From Streptomyces coeruleorubidus (lineage in GTDB: Bacteria > Actinomycetota > Actinomycetes > Streptomycetales > Streptomycetaceae): a stretch of DNA of 64,000 bases. Location: positions 1,922,001-1,986,000 of the forward strand of contig NZ_CP023694.1 in the NCBI RefSeq assembly GCF_008705135.1. Direction: 5' to 3'. The notes under the pieces were generated by a model that was not told where the DNA came from, did no database searches, and saw nothing but the letters and a program-made list of their open reading frames with translations. Below, piece by piece: positions 36,273 through 45,703 of this stretch. The position numbers were made by a program, and so were the translations under genes. How positions within the stretch are numbered: the first letter of the stretch is position 1; every line of letters starts with the position of its first letter.

Positions 36273-37909
36273 TTGAGGTCCCCCTCGTCATCGGCCTCGG
36301 TGGGAGCCGGGTCGTTGAGCAGGTGCAGGTACTTGGTCGGGTTCCGGATGAAGTCGGTCGGGTGGGTGCCGGGCTCGATGCCCTGCTTGAGCCCCTCCCA
36401 GAAGGCCTCCAGGCCCTTGCCGGGGGCGTCGGGGGCGCTCATGTCGCGCAGCGGCTTGGGCTCGGGCTCCAAAGTCGCCCACGGGTTCGCCTCGCCCCGT
36501 GCGGCGGCCTCCCGGTCTTCCCGCTCATAGGCGGCCTGCTGGGCGATCCGCTCGGTGAGGGAGGTCTTCACCCGGCTGCGGCGCTGCGGCAGGCCGTTCG
36601 GCGTCCACTCGGTGACCTCGGGGACGTCGTCGTCATCCAGCGAGACCGTCGCGGGGATGCGCGGGCTGGTGGGGCGGCGCTTCTTCGGCGTGCGCTTCGG
36701 CCCCTCGGGGATGCCGACCGTCATGGGGATGCCGGTGGCGCCGATGCCGTGGGCGAGTCCGACACCGGGCTCGTGAGTGATCATCTCGCTCGGCACGATG
36801 AGGATGGCGCGGACGCCGCCGTACGCGGAGGCGCGCAGCGAGACCTGCATGTTGTACGCCGTGCACAGGCGGCCGACGACTGCGAGGCCGAGGCGCGGGT
36901 GCTCGCCGATGTCCTGGAGATCGACGCCCGCCTTGGCGGCCTCCAGCATGCCCTCGATCCGGGCGCGTGCCTCCTCGTTGAGGTTGACACCGCCGTCCTC
37001 GATCTCGATGCACACGCCGGTCTGCACCTCGGTGGCGGTGACGTGCACCTTCGTCTGCGGCGGCGAGTAGCGCGTGGCGTTGTCGAGGAGCTCGGCGGCG
37101 GCGTGGATGACCGGCTCGACGTAGATGCCCTTGACGCTGACCTTGGCGATGGAGGAGAGCTGGATGCGCCGGTACTCCAGGATGCGGGACATGGCGCCGC
37201 GCAGCGTGCTGTACAGGGACACCGGCTCGGGCCACTGCCGTCCGGGGCGGCCGCCGCCGAGGACGGAGACGGAGTCGGCGAGGCGGCCGATCAGGGCGTT
37301 GCCGTGGTCGATGCGCAGCAGGTCGTCGAAGACCTCGGGGTTGCGGCCGTGGTCCTCCTCCATCTCCCGGAGTTCCTCGGCCTGCTGGTGGATGATCGCC
37401 TGGACGCGGCGGGAGACACTGACGAAGGAGCGCGCGGCGGCGTCGCGCATGGTCACTTCGCGGTCGACGATCTTGAGCACCGTCAGCAGCGTCTCGGTCT
37501 GCGGGGCGGGGAGGTCGCGGTACTCGGGGTTGGCCAGGCCGAGCTTGCGAATCACCTCCCTGGGGGATTCTCCGGTGTTCAGCAGTTGGAGCGCCGCGGG
37601 GATGATCTCCCTCGAGAAGCGGACCAGCTCGTGCTCGTGCGCGGCGATCCGCTGTTCCAGATGCGCGCTGTGCCGGGCGTGCTCGGCCCGCTGCCTGCGC
37701 AGGGCACGGCCGCGGCGCACCGCCTCGGCCGCCGTCGCGATCAGCAGCACGGTGGCGATGCCACCGCACCAGCCGACGGCGAGCCGGGCCGGCGCCGTCA
37801 CCAGGGCGACAGCGGCTCCGGTCGCCGCGGCCATCGCTATGGCCGGCAGCAGCAGCACGCGCGCGTAAGGAAGTTCAGCGCGACCGGGAGGGGATTGAAC
37901 ACTCACCAT
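36269..37909 (-). CDS. rarA: Conservon sensor-kinase-like membrane protein (RarA/CvnA)
   Basis: 546 residues from the ATG at 37909, with AGAAGG upstream. Two N-terminal transmembrane helices (about 15-35 and 42-62) are followed by a coiled region and an HATPase_c domain with N box AAELLDNATRYSPP and a G box PRLGLAVVGRLC. No clear phospho-acceptor His box is seen, as usual for CvnA. The C-terminal third is charged and disordered, with basic (RTPKKRRP) and acidic stretches. Top of the rar operon. Confidence 0.94.
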   Translation of the reverse strand: MVSVQSPPGRAELPYARVLLLPAIAMAAATGAAVALVTAPARLAVGWCGGIATVLLIATAAEAVRRGRALRRQRAEHARHSAHLEQRIAAHEHELVRFSREIIPAALQLLNTGESPREVIRKLGLANPEYRDLPAPQTETLLTVLKIVDREVTMRDAAARSFVSVSRRVQAIIHQQAEELREMEEDHGRNPEVFDDLLRIDHGNALIGRLADSVSVLGGGRPGRQWPEPVSLYSTLRGAMSRILEYRRIQLSSIAKVSVKGIYVEPVIHAAAELLDNATRYSPPQTKVHVTATEVQTGVCIEIEDGGVNLNEEARARIEGMLEAAKAGVDLQDIGEHPRLGLAVVGRLCTAYNMQVSLRASAYGGVRAILIVPSEMITHEPGVGLAHGIGATGIPMTVGIPEGPKRTPKKRRPTSPRIPATVSLDDDDVPEVTEWTPNGLPQRRSRVKTSLTERIAQQAAYEREDREAAARGEANPWATLEPEPKPLRDMSAPDAPGKGLEAFWEGLKQGIEPGTHPTDFIRNPTKYLHLLNDPAPTEADDEGDLK

Positions 37910-38182
37910 GTGGGCCTTCTGAAAGGAGTCGGCTGGAGTTCGGAAGGACTTGCCAGGGGGTATGTCATGAAGCTGTAGGACTCTTCCGCACATTGGGGAA
38001 CAAGCGCCCGAATTCATCTCAAGCCGGTGCGCTGCGGGCGAGCTTAGTCCGACCGGATCATCGCCGTGTCATATTCAGCAACTGCCGGAAACCGGTCGCG
38101 AAGGGATAGTACGCTCAGTCTTTTACACGCTGCGACATCGTTCGAATACGGCCCGTAACGACGAACAGGCATGCGAAAGCCC
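37910..38182. other. Upstream region of the rar conservon
   Basis: This AT-richer stretch should hold the rar promoter. Minus-strand TACTAT near 38105 is a decent -10 without a good -35. No gene is visible. Confidence 0.4.
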
Positions 38183-38200
38183 CTCACCCCAACAGGTGAG
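38183..38200 (-). terminator. Hairpin downstream of helY
   Basis: CTCACC (38183-38188) pairs with GGTGAG (38195-38200), and on the minus strand GGGCTTTCGC follows. A modest terminator candidate about 110 bases after the helicase stop. Confidence 0.45.
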
Positions 38201-38223
38201 AGGCCTCGGCAACAACGCCCTAC

Positions 38224-38281
38224 AAGGGGCGCGGGGCCGTATCGATTTGCGGCTCCGCCGCGTGGGCGCGAGCAACCACAA
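38224..38281. repeat. Dispersed Streptomyces repeat (AAGGGGCGCGGGGC type)
   Basis: AAGGGGCGCGGGGC is followed by TATCGATTTGCGGCTCCGCC and GCGTGGGCGCGA. It includes the hairpin GCGGC/GCCGC at 38249-38261. I recognise this as a variant of the same dispersed family as the copy at 838-875. Confidence 0.5.
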
Positions 38282-38306
38282 ACAACCGGCACCCGCACAG
38301 CGACAA

Positions 38307-41108
38307 TCAGCCCACCGACGAGTAGGCGACAACCCCCCGCAGCAACAGATCAACGGCCTTACGGGCGTTCTTCACCACCGACGACCCTTGCGGAGCCGCC
38401 GCAGCGATCTGCCCCAGCACATCGATGACCTGCTTGCACCACCGCACGAAGTCCCCCGCCGGCATCTCCGCCTCGCGCAGCACCTCGTCGAGCCCCTTCC
38501 CGGAGGCCCACATGTACGCGGCCCAGGCGAAGCCCAGGTCCGGCTCCCGCTGCCCGACACCCTCGGTCTGGGTGATCCGGAACTCCTCCTCAAGGGCGTC
38601 CAGCCGCCCCCAGATCCGCACCATCTCGCCCAGCGCGGCCTTGGCCTTCCCCGAAGGCAGCTTCGGCGCCAGCGCGTCGTCCCCTACGCGCGACTCGTAC
38701 ACCAACGCCGAGACGCACCCGGCCAGTTCGGCCGGTCCGAGCCCCTCCCAGACACCCTCGCGCAGGCACTCGCTGGCGAGCAGGTCCAGCTCGCCGTAGA
38801 GCCGCGCGAGCCGCTTGCCGTGCTCGGTGACGTCATCGCCGCGCAGGTAGTCCATCTCGGTCAGCAGCGCCACGATGCGGTCGAACGTCCGCGCGATCGT
38901 GTTCGTACGGCCCTCGATGCGCCGCTCCAGCTGCGAGGTGTCCCGCAACAGCCGGTGGTAGCGCTCGGCCCAACGGGCGTGGTCCTCACGGTCGTTGCAC
39001 CCGTGGCAGGGGTGCGCGCGCAGAGCCGTCCGCAGCCGGGCGATCTCGCGGTCGTCGGCCGCCTGGGAGCGCCGCTTGCGGTGCCGGTCGGCCGGGATGT
39101 GCCCGGCCTTGGTGCGCAGCGCGGACGCGAGGTCCCGACGGGACTGCGGCGAACGGGGGTTGAAGGACTTCGGGATCCGCATCCGCTCCAACGGCTCGAC
39201 CGGCACCGGGAAGTCGATGGCCGCCAGCCGCTTCACCTGCCGTTCGGCGGTCAGCACCAGCGGGCGCGGCCCGTCGTGGTGGTCGAATCCCCGGTGGCCG
39301 TTGGAACGGCCCGCGGGCAGGCCGGGGTCCAGCACCAGCGCCAGCCCCGCGTACTTGCCGGTGGGCACGTGGATGACGTCGCCGGGCTTGAGCTTCTCCA
39401 GCGCGACGGCGGCCTCCGCGCGTCGCTGTGCCGCACCCTGCCGGGCGAGTTCGTTCTCCCGGTCCTTCAGTTCGCGGCGCAGCCGCGCGTACTCCTCGAA
39501 ATCGCCGAGGTGGCACGTCATGGAGGCCTTGTAGCCCTCCAGTCCCTCCTCGTTGCGCTGCACCTGCCGGGAGATCCCGACGACCGACTTGTCCGCCTGG
39601 AACTGCGCGAAGGACGTCTCCAGCAGCTCGCGCGAGCGGTGCCGGCCGAACTGCTCGACGAGGTTGACCGCCATGTTGTACGACGGCTTGAAGCTGGACC
39701 GCAGCGGGTACGTGCGCGTGCCGGCCAGGCCCGCGAGGTGCTCGGGGTTCATGCCGCGCTGCCAGAGCACGACGGCGTGGCCCTCGACGTCGATGCCGCG
39801 CCGTCCGGCCCGGCCGGTCAGCTGCGTGAACTCGCCCGGGGTGATGTCCGCGTGCTGCTCGCCGTTCCACTTGACGAGCTTCTCCAGCACCACTGAACGG
39901 GCGGGCATGTTGATGCCGAGGGCGAGGGTCTCGGTGGCGAACACGGCCTTGACCAGGCCGCGCACGAACAGCTCCTCGACGACCTCCTTGAAGGTCGGCA
40001 GCATGCCCGCGTGGTGGGCGGCGATGCCGCGCTCCAGGCCTTCCAGCCACTCGTAGTAGCCGAGGACGTGCAGGTCCTCGTGCGGGATGGACGCCGTGCG
40101 CTCCTCGACGAGCGCGCGTACCCGGTGGCGCGCCTCCTCGTCGTTGAGCCTGAGGCCCGCGTACAGGCACTGCTGGACGGCGGCCTCGCAGGCGGCGCGG
40201 CTGAAGATGAAGGTGATGGCGGGCAGCAGCCCCTCGGCGTCGAGCCGCTCGATGACCTCGGGACGGCTCGGCGTCCACACCCGGGAGCGCTGTCTGCGCT
40301 CACGCTCGCGGTCGGCCTCGCGCAGCCGGCCGCGCCGGCGGTCCTGGTACGACGGCCGGGTCGCCTCCATCCGCGCCATGCGCGTGAGGTCGGGGTTGAC
40401 GGCCTTCTTGTGGCCCTCGCCCTCCTCGAACAGGTCGTACATCCGCCGCCCGGCCAGCACGTGCTGGAACAGCGGCACGGGCCGGTGCTCGGAGACGATC
40501 ACCTCGGTGTCGCCGCGGACCGTGTCGAGCCAGTCGCCGAACTCCTCGGCGTTCGACACGGTCGCCGAGAGCGAGACGAGCGTGACCGACTCGGGGAGGT
40601 GGATGATCACCTCTTCCCAGACGGCACCCCGGAAGCGGTCGGAGAGGTAGTGCACCTCGTCCATGACCACGTAGCCGAGGCCCAGGAGCGTCTGCGAACC
40701 GGCGTACAGCATGTTCCGCAGCACCTCGGTGGTCATCACGACCACCGGGGCATCGGAGTTGACGCTGTTGTCGCCGGTGAGCAGGCCCACCTTGTCCGTG
40801 CCGTAGCGGCGGCACAGATCGGCGTACTTCTGGTTCGACAGCGCCTTGATGGGTGTCGTGTAGAAGCACTTCTTGCCCTGGAGGAGGGCGAGGTGGACGG
40901 CGAACTCGCCGACGATCGTCTTGCCGGAGCCGGTGGGCGCGGCGACCAGCACGCCCTTCCCCGCCTCGAGCGCCTGGCAGGCCTCGATCTGGAAGGGGTC
41001 GAGGCCGAAGTCGTACATCTCGCGGAATGAGGCGAGCGCGGTGGCCTGCTCGGCAGCGCGCTGACGGGCTGCCGCGTACCGCTCGGCCGGTGAGAGATCC
41101 TCTGTCAT
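38307..41108 (-). CDS. helY: Ski2/Mtr4-like DEVH-box helicase (HelY)
   Basis: 933 residues from the ATG at 41108; an ATG 15 codons upstream is possible. Superfamily 2 motifs: APTGSGKTIVGEFAVH (I), TPIKALSNQKYADL (Ia), VMDEVHYLSDRFRG (II), SLSATVSNAEEF (III), HHAGMLPTFKEVVEELF, and QLTGRAGRRGIDVEG (VI). The C-terminal DSHCT domain is present (about 770-933). Likely RNA unwinding in decay or ribosome-related work. The tatA-tatC-helY neighbourhood is also found in mycobacteria. Confidence 0.95.
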   Translation of the reverse strand: MTEDLSPAERYAAARQRAAEQATALASFREMYDFGLDPFQIEACQALEAGKGVLVAAPTGSGKTIVGEFAVHLALLQGKKCFYTTPIKALSNQKYADLCRRYGTDKVGLLTGDNSVNSDAPVVVMTTEVLRNMLYAGSQTLLGLGYVVMDEVHYLSDRFRGAVWEEVIIHLPESVTLVSLSATVSNAEEFGDWLDTVRGDTEVIVSEHRPVPLFQHVLAGRRMYDLFEEGEGHKKAVNPDLTRMARMEATRPSYQDRRRGRLREADRERERRQRSRVWTPSRPEVIERLDAEGLLPAITFIFSRAACEAAVQQCLYAGLRLNDEEARHRVRALVEERTASIPHEDLHVLGYYEWLEGLERGIAAHHAGMLPTFKEVVEELFVRGLVKAVFATETLALGINMPARSVVLEKLVKWNGEQHADITPGEFTQLTGRAGRRGIDVEGHAVVLWQRGMNPEHLAGLAGTRTYPLRSSFKPSYNMAVNLVEQFGRHRSRELLETSFAQFQADKSVVGISRQVQRNEEGLEGYKASMTCHLGDFEEYARLRRELKDRENELARQGAAQRRAEAAVALEKLKPGDVIHVPTGKYAGLALVLDPGLPAGRSNGHRGFDHHDGPRPLVLTAERQVKRLAAIDFPVPVEPLERMRIPKSFNPRSPQSRRDLASALRTKAGHIPADRHRKRRSQAADDREIARLRTALRAHPCHGCNDREDHARWAERYHRLLRDTSQLERRIEGRTNTIARTFDRIVALLTEMDYLRGDDVTEHGKRLARLYGELDLLASECLREGVWEGLGPAELAGCVSALVYESRVGDDALAPKLPSGKAKAALGEMVRIWGRLDALEEEFRITQTEGVGQREPDLGFAWAAYMWASGKGLDEVLREAEMPAGDFVRWCKQVIDVLGQIAAAAPQGSSVVKNARKAVDLLLRGVVAYSSVG

Positions 41109-41209
41109 CGTGCTTTCGAGCGTACCGGGCCGCACTGACAACAGGACGATCATTATCCGGATCCGTTCCTGTGAAACCGGGGATCGGCGCAGCTCAGGGA
41201 CAGCCCGGC

Positions 41210-42100
41210 TCAGGGGCCGACCACCCGCACGCCCCCGCGCACGCAGCGCGCGCTCAGCGGCAACGGGCCGAGTGGTTCCCCGTCCGCGTATCCGGTGACG
41301 CCCTCGGCGGCGATCTCGACCCGCGCCGCCCGCAGCACGGTCACCTTCGGATGCTCGACATGGGTCCCCCGGTACACCCGCGGAAACACGCGCAGCAGCG
41401 TCGTACGGTCGCAGTCTCCGACCACGGTGATGTCGAACAGCCCGTCGGTCAGGTCCGCGCCGGGGCAGATCCGCATGCCGCCGCCGTACGACGATCCGTT
41501 GCCGACGGCCACGAGGGTCGCCTCGACCTCACGGACGTCGCCGTGGTCGAGCCGGATCCGGTACGGGACGGGCCGGAACGCGGCGAGTTCGGCGACCATC
41601 GCGAGGTCGTACTTGAAGCGGCCGGCGGGCCACCTCATGCGGTTGCCCCGGTCGTTGACCCGGGAGTCGAAGCCGGAGGCGAGGACCGTGCCGAACCAGC
41701 GGTCCCCCACCTGGCCGAGGTCGATGTCGCGGAGCCGGCCGCGCTTGAGGGCGTCGGCGATCATCCGGCCCGCGGCGGCCGGCTGGCGCACGGGCAGACC
41801 GAGGGCGCGGGCGAAGTCGTTGCCGGTACCGACGGCGACCAGGCCGAGGGGGGTGCTCGTGCCCGCGACCGCCCGCAGAGCGAGCTGGGCCATGCCGTCA
41901 CCGCCGACGGCTATCAGGGCTCCGGTGCCGCCCGCGACAGCGGCACGCGCGCGGGCGAGGGCGTCCGGGGCGTCCTCGCCGAGCACCGTACGCACCGAGT
42001 AACCGGCCGCCCGCAACGCGGAAGCGGCCGGCTGCGCCGCACGGGCGCCCCGGCCGCGACCCGCGGTGGGGTTGACGAAGAGGGTGATCTCGCTGGTCAC
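41210..42100 (-). CDS. Diacylglycerol-kinase-family lipid kinase
   Basis: 296 residues. FVNPTAGRGRGA at the N-terminus, the GGDG motif (IAVGGDGMAQLALRA) and VAVGTGNDFARAL define the DAGK catalytic domain. The C-terminal domain contains YGGGMRICPGADLTDGLFDI and YADGEPLG, typical of YegS-like kinases. It phosphorylates a lipid alcohol at the membrane; the exact lipid is unknown. GTG start. Confidence 0.93.
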   Translation of the reverse strand: MTSEITLFVNPTAGRGRGARAAQPAASALRAAGYSVRTVLGEDAPDALARARAAVAGGTGALIAVGGDGMAQLALRAVAGTSTPLGLVAVGTGNDFARALGLPVRQPAAAGRMIADALKRGRLRDIDLGQVGDRWFGTVLASGFDSRVNDRGNRMRWPAGRFKYDLAMVAELAAFRPVPYRIRLDHGDVREVEATLVAVGNGSSYGGGMRICPGADLTDGLFDITVVGDCDRTTLLRVFPRVYRGTHVEHPKVTVLRAARVEIAAEGVTGYADGEPLGPLPLSARCVRGGVRVVGP

Positions 42101-42131
42101 GCGACCGACCCTATGAGCTGCCCGCCGATCT

Positions 42132-43094
42132 TCAGGTCACGTCGTCATAACCGTTGACCCGGTCCGTGCGCTCCGCGCTCGCCTGCTCGGGCAGCGCGGC
42201 GCGGCTGGTCGTCACGGGCTCGATCTCGCCGATGTCGTCGGGGGTGAGGTCCAGCTCGGAGGCCTCGTCGTCGGCGGGGCCCAGGGCATCGCGGCGGCTG
42301 CGGCGGCGGTCGTTGAGCAGGGAGAAGAGCACCGCGGCGAAGTACAGGATCCAGATCGGCCCGGCGAGCGCGAGCATCGTGAGCGGGTCGGTGCTCGGCG
42401 TGGCGATGGCCGCGAACACCGTGATGCCCATGATCATGCCGCGCCACCAGCCGAGCATGCGCTTGCCGCTGATCGCCCCGGTGCTGTTGAGCATGACCAG
42501 CAGCAACGGCAGCTCGAAGGAGAGGCCGAAGACGAGCACCATCCGCATGACCAGGTCGAGCAGGTCGTCCAGCGGGAGGAGGTTGGACGTGCCGCCCGGG
42601 GTGAACTCGAGAAGCACCTTCGCCGTGGTGGGAAGCACCGTGTAGGCGAAGTAGGCGCCGATGATGAACAGCGGGGCGCCCGTGCCGACGAAGGCATAGG
42701 CGTACTTCTTCTCGTGCCGGTGCAGGCCCGGCGCGATGAAGGCCCACAGCTGGTAGAGCCAGATCGGCGAGGCCAGGACGACACCGGCCATCAGGGACAC
42801 CTTCAGCGCGAGCGTGAAAGGAGTGAGCAGGCCGTTGATGGTGATCTGCGCACACGGCTTCGAACCCGGCTGCGCCTTGGCCAGTTCCGCGAAGGTCTTG
42901 TCACAGCCGACCGAGTCGAGGATCGGCTTGGTGATCAAGTTGATGATGTCGTTGTAGAAGAAGGCGGCCACGATCGTCACGAGCACGATGGCCAGCAGCG
43001 CCTTCGCGAGCCGGTTGCGGAGCTCGCGGAGGTGCTCCGCAAGGGGCATGCGCCCCTCGGGATCCTTCTCCTGCTTGCGGGCAGACTTCAGCAA
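42132..43094 (-). CDS. tatC: Twin-arginine translocase subunit TatC
   Basis: 320 residues with six transmembrane helices. MPLAEHLRELRNRLAKALL is the conserved N-terminal cytoplasmic region that contacts the twin-arginine signal. FIAPGLHRHEKKYAYAFV and LVFGLSFELPLLLVMLNSTG follow. The C-terminal 60 residues are charged. The start is TTG at 43094 (MLKSARKQEK), or possibly the internal ATG at 43049, which has GAGGGG before it. It forms the Tat receptor with TatA and TatB. Confidence 0.96.
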   Translation of the reverse strand: MLKSARKQEKDPEGRMPLAEHLRELRNRLAKALLAIVLVTIVAAFFYNDIINLITKPILDSVGCDKTFAELAKAQPGSKPCAQITINGLLTPFTLALKVSLMAGVVLASPIWLYQLWAFIAPGLHRHEKKYAYAFVGTGAPLFIIGAYFAYTVLPTTAKVLLEFTPGGTSNLLPLDDLLDLVMRMVLVFGLSFELPLLLVMLNSTGAISGKRMLGWWRGMIMGITVFAAIATPSTDPLTMLALAGPIWILYFAAVLFSLLNDRRRSRRDALGPADDEASELDLTPDDIGEIEPVTTSRAALPEQASAERTDRVNGYDDVT

Positions 43095-43141
43095 CCCACG
43101 TTCCCATCTCGTGCGGCGGGCCGGAGGTCACCGGCCCTGGG

Positions 43142-43426
43142 TCAGCGCTTGGTCGTGTCCGTCGGCTCGTTGACCGGGCGCGAGCTGGTCACGTCACCGG
43201 GCGCTGCCTGGATGGTGCGCTGCGAAGGCTGCTCGTCGTTGTTGGGCGGGCCGGCCGGGGTCGTGGACGACTTGTTCTCGTCCTTCATCGCCTTGGCCTC
43301 GCTCTTGAGGATGCGGGCCGACTTGCCGAGCGACCGAGCCATGTCCGGAAGCTTCTTCGCGCCGAACAGCAGGATGATGACGACGAGGATGAGAATGATC
43401 TCGGGGGCTCCGAGCCTTCCGAACAT
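43142..43426 (-). CDS. tatA: Sec-independent translocase TatA
   Basis: 94 residues. A short N-terminus and one transmembrane helix (about 8-22, PEIILILVVIILLFGAKKLP) lead into the FGxKKLP hinge. An amphipathic helix (MARSLGKSARILKSE) and a disordered polar tail follow. TatA oligomers form the passage for folded proteins. Encoded 47 bases upstream of tatC. Confidence 0.97.
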   Translation of the reverse strand: MFGRLGAPEIILILVVIILLFGAKKLPDMARSLGKSARILKSEAKAMKDENKSSTTPAGPPNNDEQPSQRTIQAAPGDVTSSRPVNEPTDTTKR

Positions 43427-43511
43427 AAGTCTTTACCTTCTCACCGAGGCGGCTGTGGTGGGGTGCTGTCCGACCGGTCGGACATGTGTCCGAACGATCG
43501 TGTTGACAGCG

Positions 43512-43542
43512 ATCGTAACGCTCGGGGGTAAACGTGAGGCAA
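43512..43542 (-). promoter_or_regulatory. Putative tatAC promoter
   Basis: Minus strand TTGCCT (43542-43537) and TACGAT (43517-43512) with a 19-nt spacer. The spacing is long, so this is a tentative call. Transcription would start about 80 bases before tatA. Confidence 0.4.
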
Positions 43543-43685
43543 TCCCTTTGCATCCCCTGTGCGTACTCCCGTCCGCGGCCAGTGCCTCGTTAACCGGGCC
43601 GCGACCAGCAGCGTACCTGTCCGAACCGCCGAGGTGACAGGGCGAAGTGTCCCAAAGCCCGACTCACAGCCACCCGCCGGACAGC

Positions 43686-43880
43686 TCACAGGGCGTCCAC
43701 GGAGCGGGCCGCGCTCTCCGCCGCCCGCTCCAGGTCCTCGGCGGCACGGTTGATACGGCGCGCCGAGTCCGTGACCTGGCTGCCCAGGCGCTGTGCCTCG
43801 ACGAAGACCCGCACGGCGAGCACCCCGAGCACGGCGAGACCCACGAATCCCACGGCAATCGCGAACATCGGCCAGAACAT
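43686..43880 (-). CDS. Small single-pass membrane protein
   Basis: 64 residues: a hydrophobic helix (about 5-25, MFAIAVGFVGLAVLGVLAVRV) and an amphipathic helical tail rich in Ala/Arg/Glu (ARRINRAAEDLERAAESAA). The function is unknown. It stands between the zinc-ribbon gene and tatA, all on the minus strand. The family-like coil suggests protein contact at the membrane. Confidence 0.7.
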   Translation of the reverse strand: MFWPMFAIAVGFVGLAVLGVLAVRVFVEAQRLGSQVTDSARRINRAAEDLERAAESAARSVDAL

Positions 43881-43925
43881 GACGCCGAGCCTAGACCCTC
43901 CCGGAACGCCGAATGTCCAGACCCT

Positions 43926-44219
43926 CTACAGGGTCGAATGCAGCCGCAGGGTCCGCACGCCGCCGCCGGTGAGGAGCTCCACGATCCGCTCCCCCGCGGG
44001 CTTGCGCACGGACGCACCGCACTCCGGGCAGGTGAAGGAGTAGAAGGTGGTGCGGCTCGTGGCGCCGATGGCGAGGCGCAGGGCGCTCGCGGTGAGTTCG
44101 AAGCGCTCCCGGCAGTCCGGGCAGCCCGCCCGGAACACCACCGGGGTCACGCTCGTCATCCCGGCGAACGCGGACTCCACCGTCATGCCCATCGCACCGG
44201 ACGTCACCGACTCGCTCAC
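43926..44219 (-). CDS. Small zinc-ribbon protein
   Basis: 97 residues from the GTG at 44219, preceded by AGAGGAG. Two CxxC pairs (AGCPDCRERFEL and FTCPECGASVRKP) make a zinc ribbon. The C-terminus RIVELLTGGGVRTLRLHSTL is basic. The function is unknown; presence between pafC and tatA is probably conserved in Streptomyces, but I cannot test that. Confidence 0.75.
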   Translation of the reverse strand: MSESVTSGAMGMTVESAFAGMTSVTPVVFRAGCPDCRERFELTASALRLAIGATSRTTFYSFTCPECGASVRKPAGERIVELLTGGGVRTLRLHSTL

Positions 44220-44614
44220 AGCCCTGGCTCCTCTTTCTCGGGTCGTTCGCCTTCGGGGCACCCGGGTGGCGAAGGGGTGGGCCGGCTCGCCCCCGGCATC
44301 GACCAGCTCCGCGCCCCGGCACCGCGGCGGTGCCGGAGGACGGCCGTAGGGGGCGTCCGCGAAGTCCCGCCTGCCCCGCGACGCCCGGCAGTCTCCCCCA
44401 AGCTCTTCGAGGAGGAGGGACCCCCATTCGCCGCACCGGGCGAACGCCGGTGTGCAACCAGTACGCGGGCGTCCGCCCGGCACTCCCCCAGCCTTCGGCC
44501 GGGGGCACCCCCAGAACACGCACCGAACTCCGCGGGGCCCGCCCTGCGGGCGGACGGCGGGACTGTGCGGACACCCCCCGGCAGCCGGCCGCCGGCGCCC
44601 TGGGCACCCGCGGC
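44220..44614. other. Intergenic region downstream of pafBC
   Basis: About 395 bases with no gene. It carries dispersed hairpin repeats at 44391-44515 and must hold the promoter of the zinc-ribbon gene. Otherwise nothing is visible. Confidence 0.5.
44391..44515. repeat. Pair of dispersed CCCCC...GGGGG hairpin repeats
   Basis: TCTCCCCCAAGCTCTTCGAG followed by GAGGGACCCCCA (about 44391-44425) and CTCCCCCAGCCTTCGGCCGG followed by GGGCACCCCC (about 44484-44514) are variants of a common Streptomyces intergenic repeat. The second forms a 9-bp stem with one mismatch around TTC. They lie downstream of pafC and may end its transcription. Confidence 0.6.
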
Positions 44615-45685
44615 TCACGCGCGCCTGCCGTCCGGCCCGTCCGCCACCGCGTGCAGCCCGCGCGCCTCGGCCTCCTCCACCACGTCGGCCGCCGCCAGCG
44701 CCTCGATCCCGTCGTACGCCGCCAGCGCCTCGCGGGCGGCCTGCCGGGCGCTGTCCGCCAGCTCGGGCGGCGACACGATCCGGCCGTCGCGCCCGAGCCG
44801 CAACGCCAGGCGCCGCAGCGACGCCGGCTCGGGGGTCCGCAGAGTGATACGCAGCCCGCCGTCCGGGAGCTCATCCGCGCTGTCGTGCGGGTAGTACTCG
44901 GCGACCCAGCGGCCGCCGGGCCCGACCTCGACCACGACCTCCGGGTCCTCGGCCGCGGGCTGCACCAGCGCCTCGGACAGATCCCGCAGCTCGATCTCCG
45001 GCGGTGCCGACGGCTCGTCGAGGATCTTGATCTCGGCGACCCGGTCCAGCCGGAAGGTGCGGCGCGCCTCCGAGCGGCGGCACCAGGCCTCGACATACGT
45101 GTGCCCGACGCTGACCAGGCGGATCGGGTCGATCTCCCGCTCGGTGACCTCGTCGCGCGCGGGCGAGTAGTACCGGATCCACAGCCGGCGGCGCTCGGCG
45201 ATCGCCCGGTCGACGTCCGCGAAGACCCCGCCCTCGGACTCGAAGGTCACCGACAGCCGCGAGCTGGCGCCCGCCGCCTCGCCGGCCGCGGCCTCCACCT
45301 TGGCCGTCGCCCGCAGCAGCGCCTGCCGGTCGCTCTCGCGCAGTCCGGGCAGCGTGGACACGGCCCGGGCGGCGACGAGCAGGGCGGTGGCCTCGTCGGC
45401 GGCGAGCCTGAGCGGCTCGGCCGCCTCTGCCGCCAGGGCGGCCGGGTTGTGCCACCAGATGCGCTCGCCGTCGGTGTCGATGTCGAGCAGGTCGCCACCG
45501 CGGAAGCTGGTGCCGCACATGGGCAGCACGTCGAGGTCGGAGACCAGCTCGTCCTCGGTGATGCCGAAGGCGCGCGCGACGTCCTCGACCCGGGCTCCGG
45601 GGCGCTCCCTCAGATACGTCACCAGGGAGAGCATCCGTCTGGTCTGGTCGATGGCGTTCACGGGCCTGACCGGTTTGCCTGCCAC
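44615..45685 (-). CDS. pafC: WYL-domain transcriptional regulator PafC
   Basis: 356 residues. The N-terminal winged HTH (about 15-75, with RPGARVEDVARAFGITEDEL) is followed by the WYL domain (about 150-230), with RRRLWIRYYSPARDEVTERE and HTYVEAWCRRSEARRTFRLD, and a C-terminal extension. PafB and PafC together form the PafBC activator of the DNA-damage response in mycobacteria. It lies 18 bases after pafB and is therefore in the same operon. Confidence 0.93.
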   Translation of the reverse strand: MAGKPVRPVNAIDQTRRMLSLVTYLRERPGARVEDVARAFGITEDELVSDLDVLPMCGTSFRGGDLLDIDTDGERIWWHNPAALAAEAAEPLRLAADEATALLVAARAVSTLPGLRESDRQALLRATAKVEAAAGEAAGASSRLSVTFESEGGVFADVDRAIAERRRLWIRYYSPARDEVTEREIDPIRLVSVGHTYVEAWCRRSEARRTFRLDRVAEIKILDEPSAPPEIELRDLSEALVQPAAEDPEVVVEVGPGGRWVAEYYPHDSADELPDGGLRITLRTPEPASLRRLALRLGRDGRIVSPPELADSARQAAREALAAYDGIEALAAADVVEEAEARGLHAVADGPDGRRA

Positions 45686-45703
45686 TGTCTCGTCCGCTCC
45701 CCC

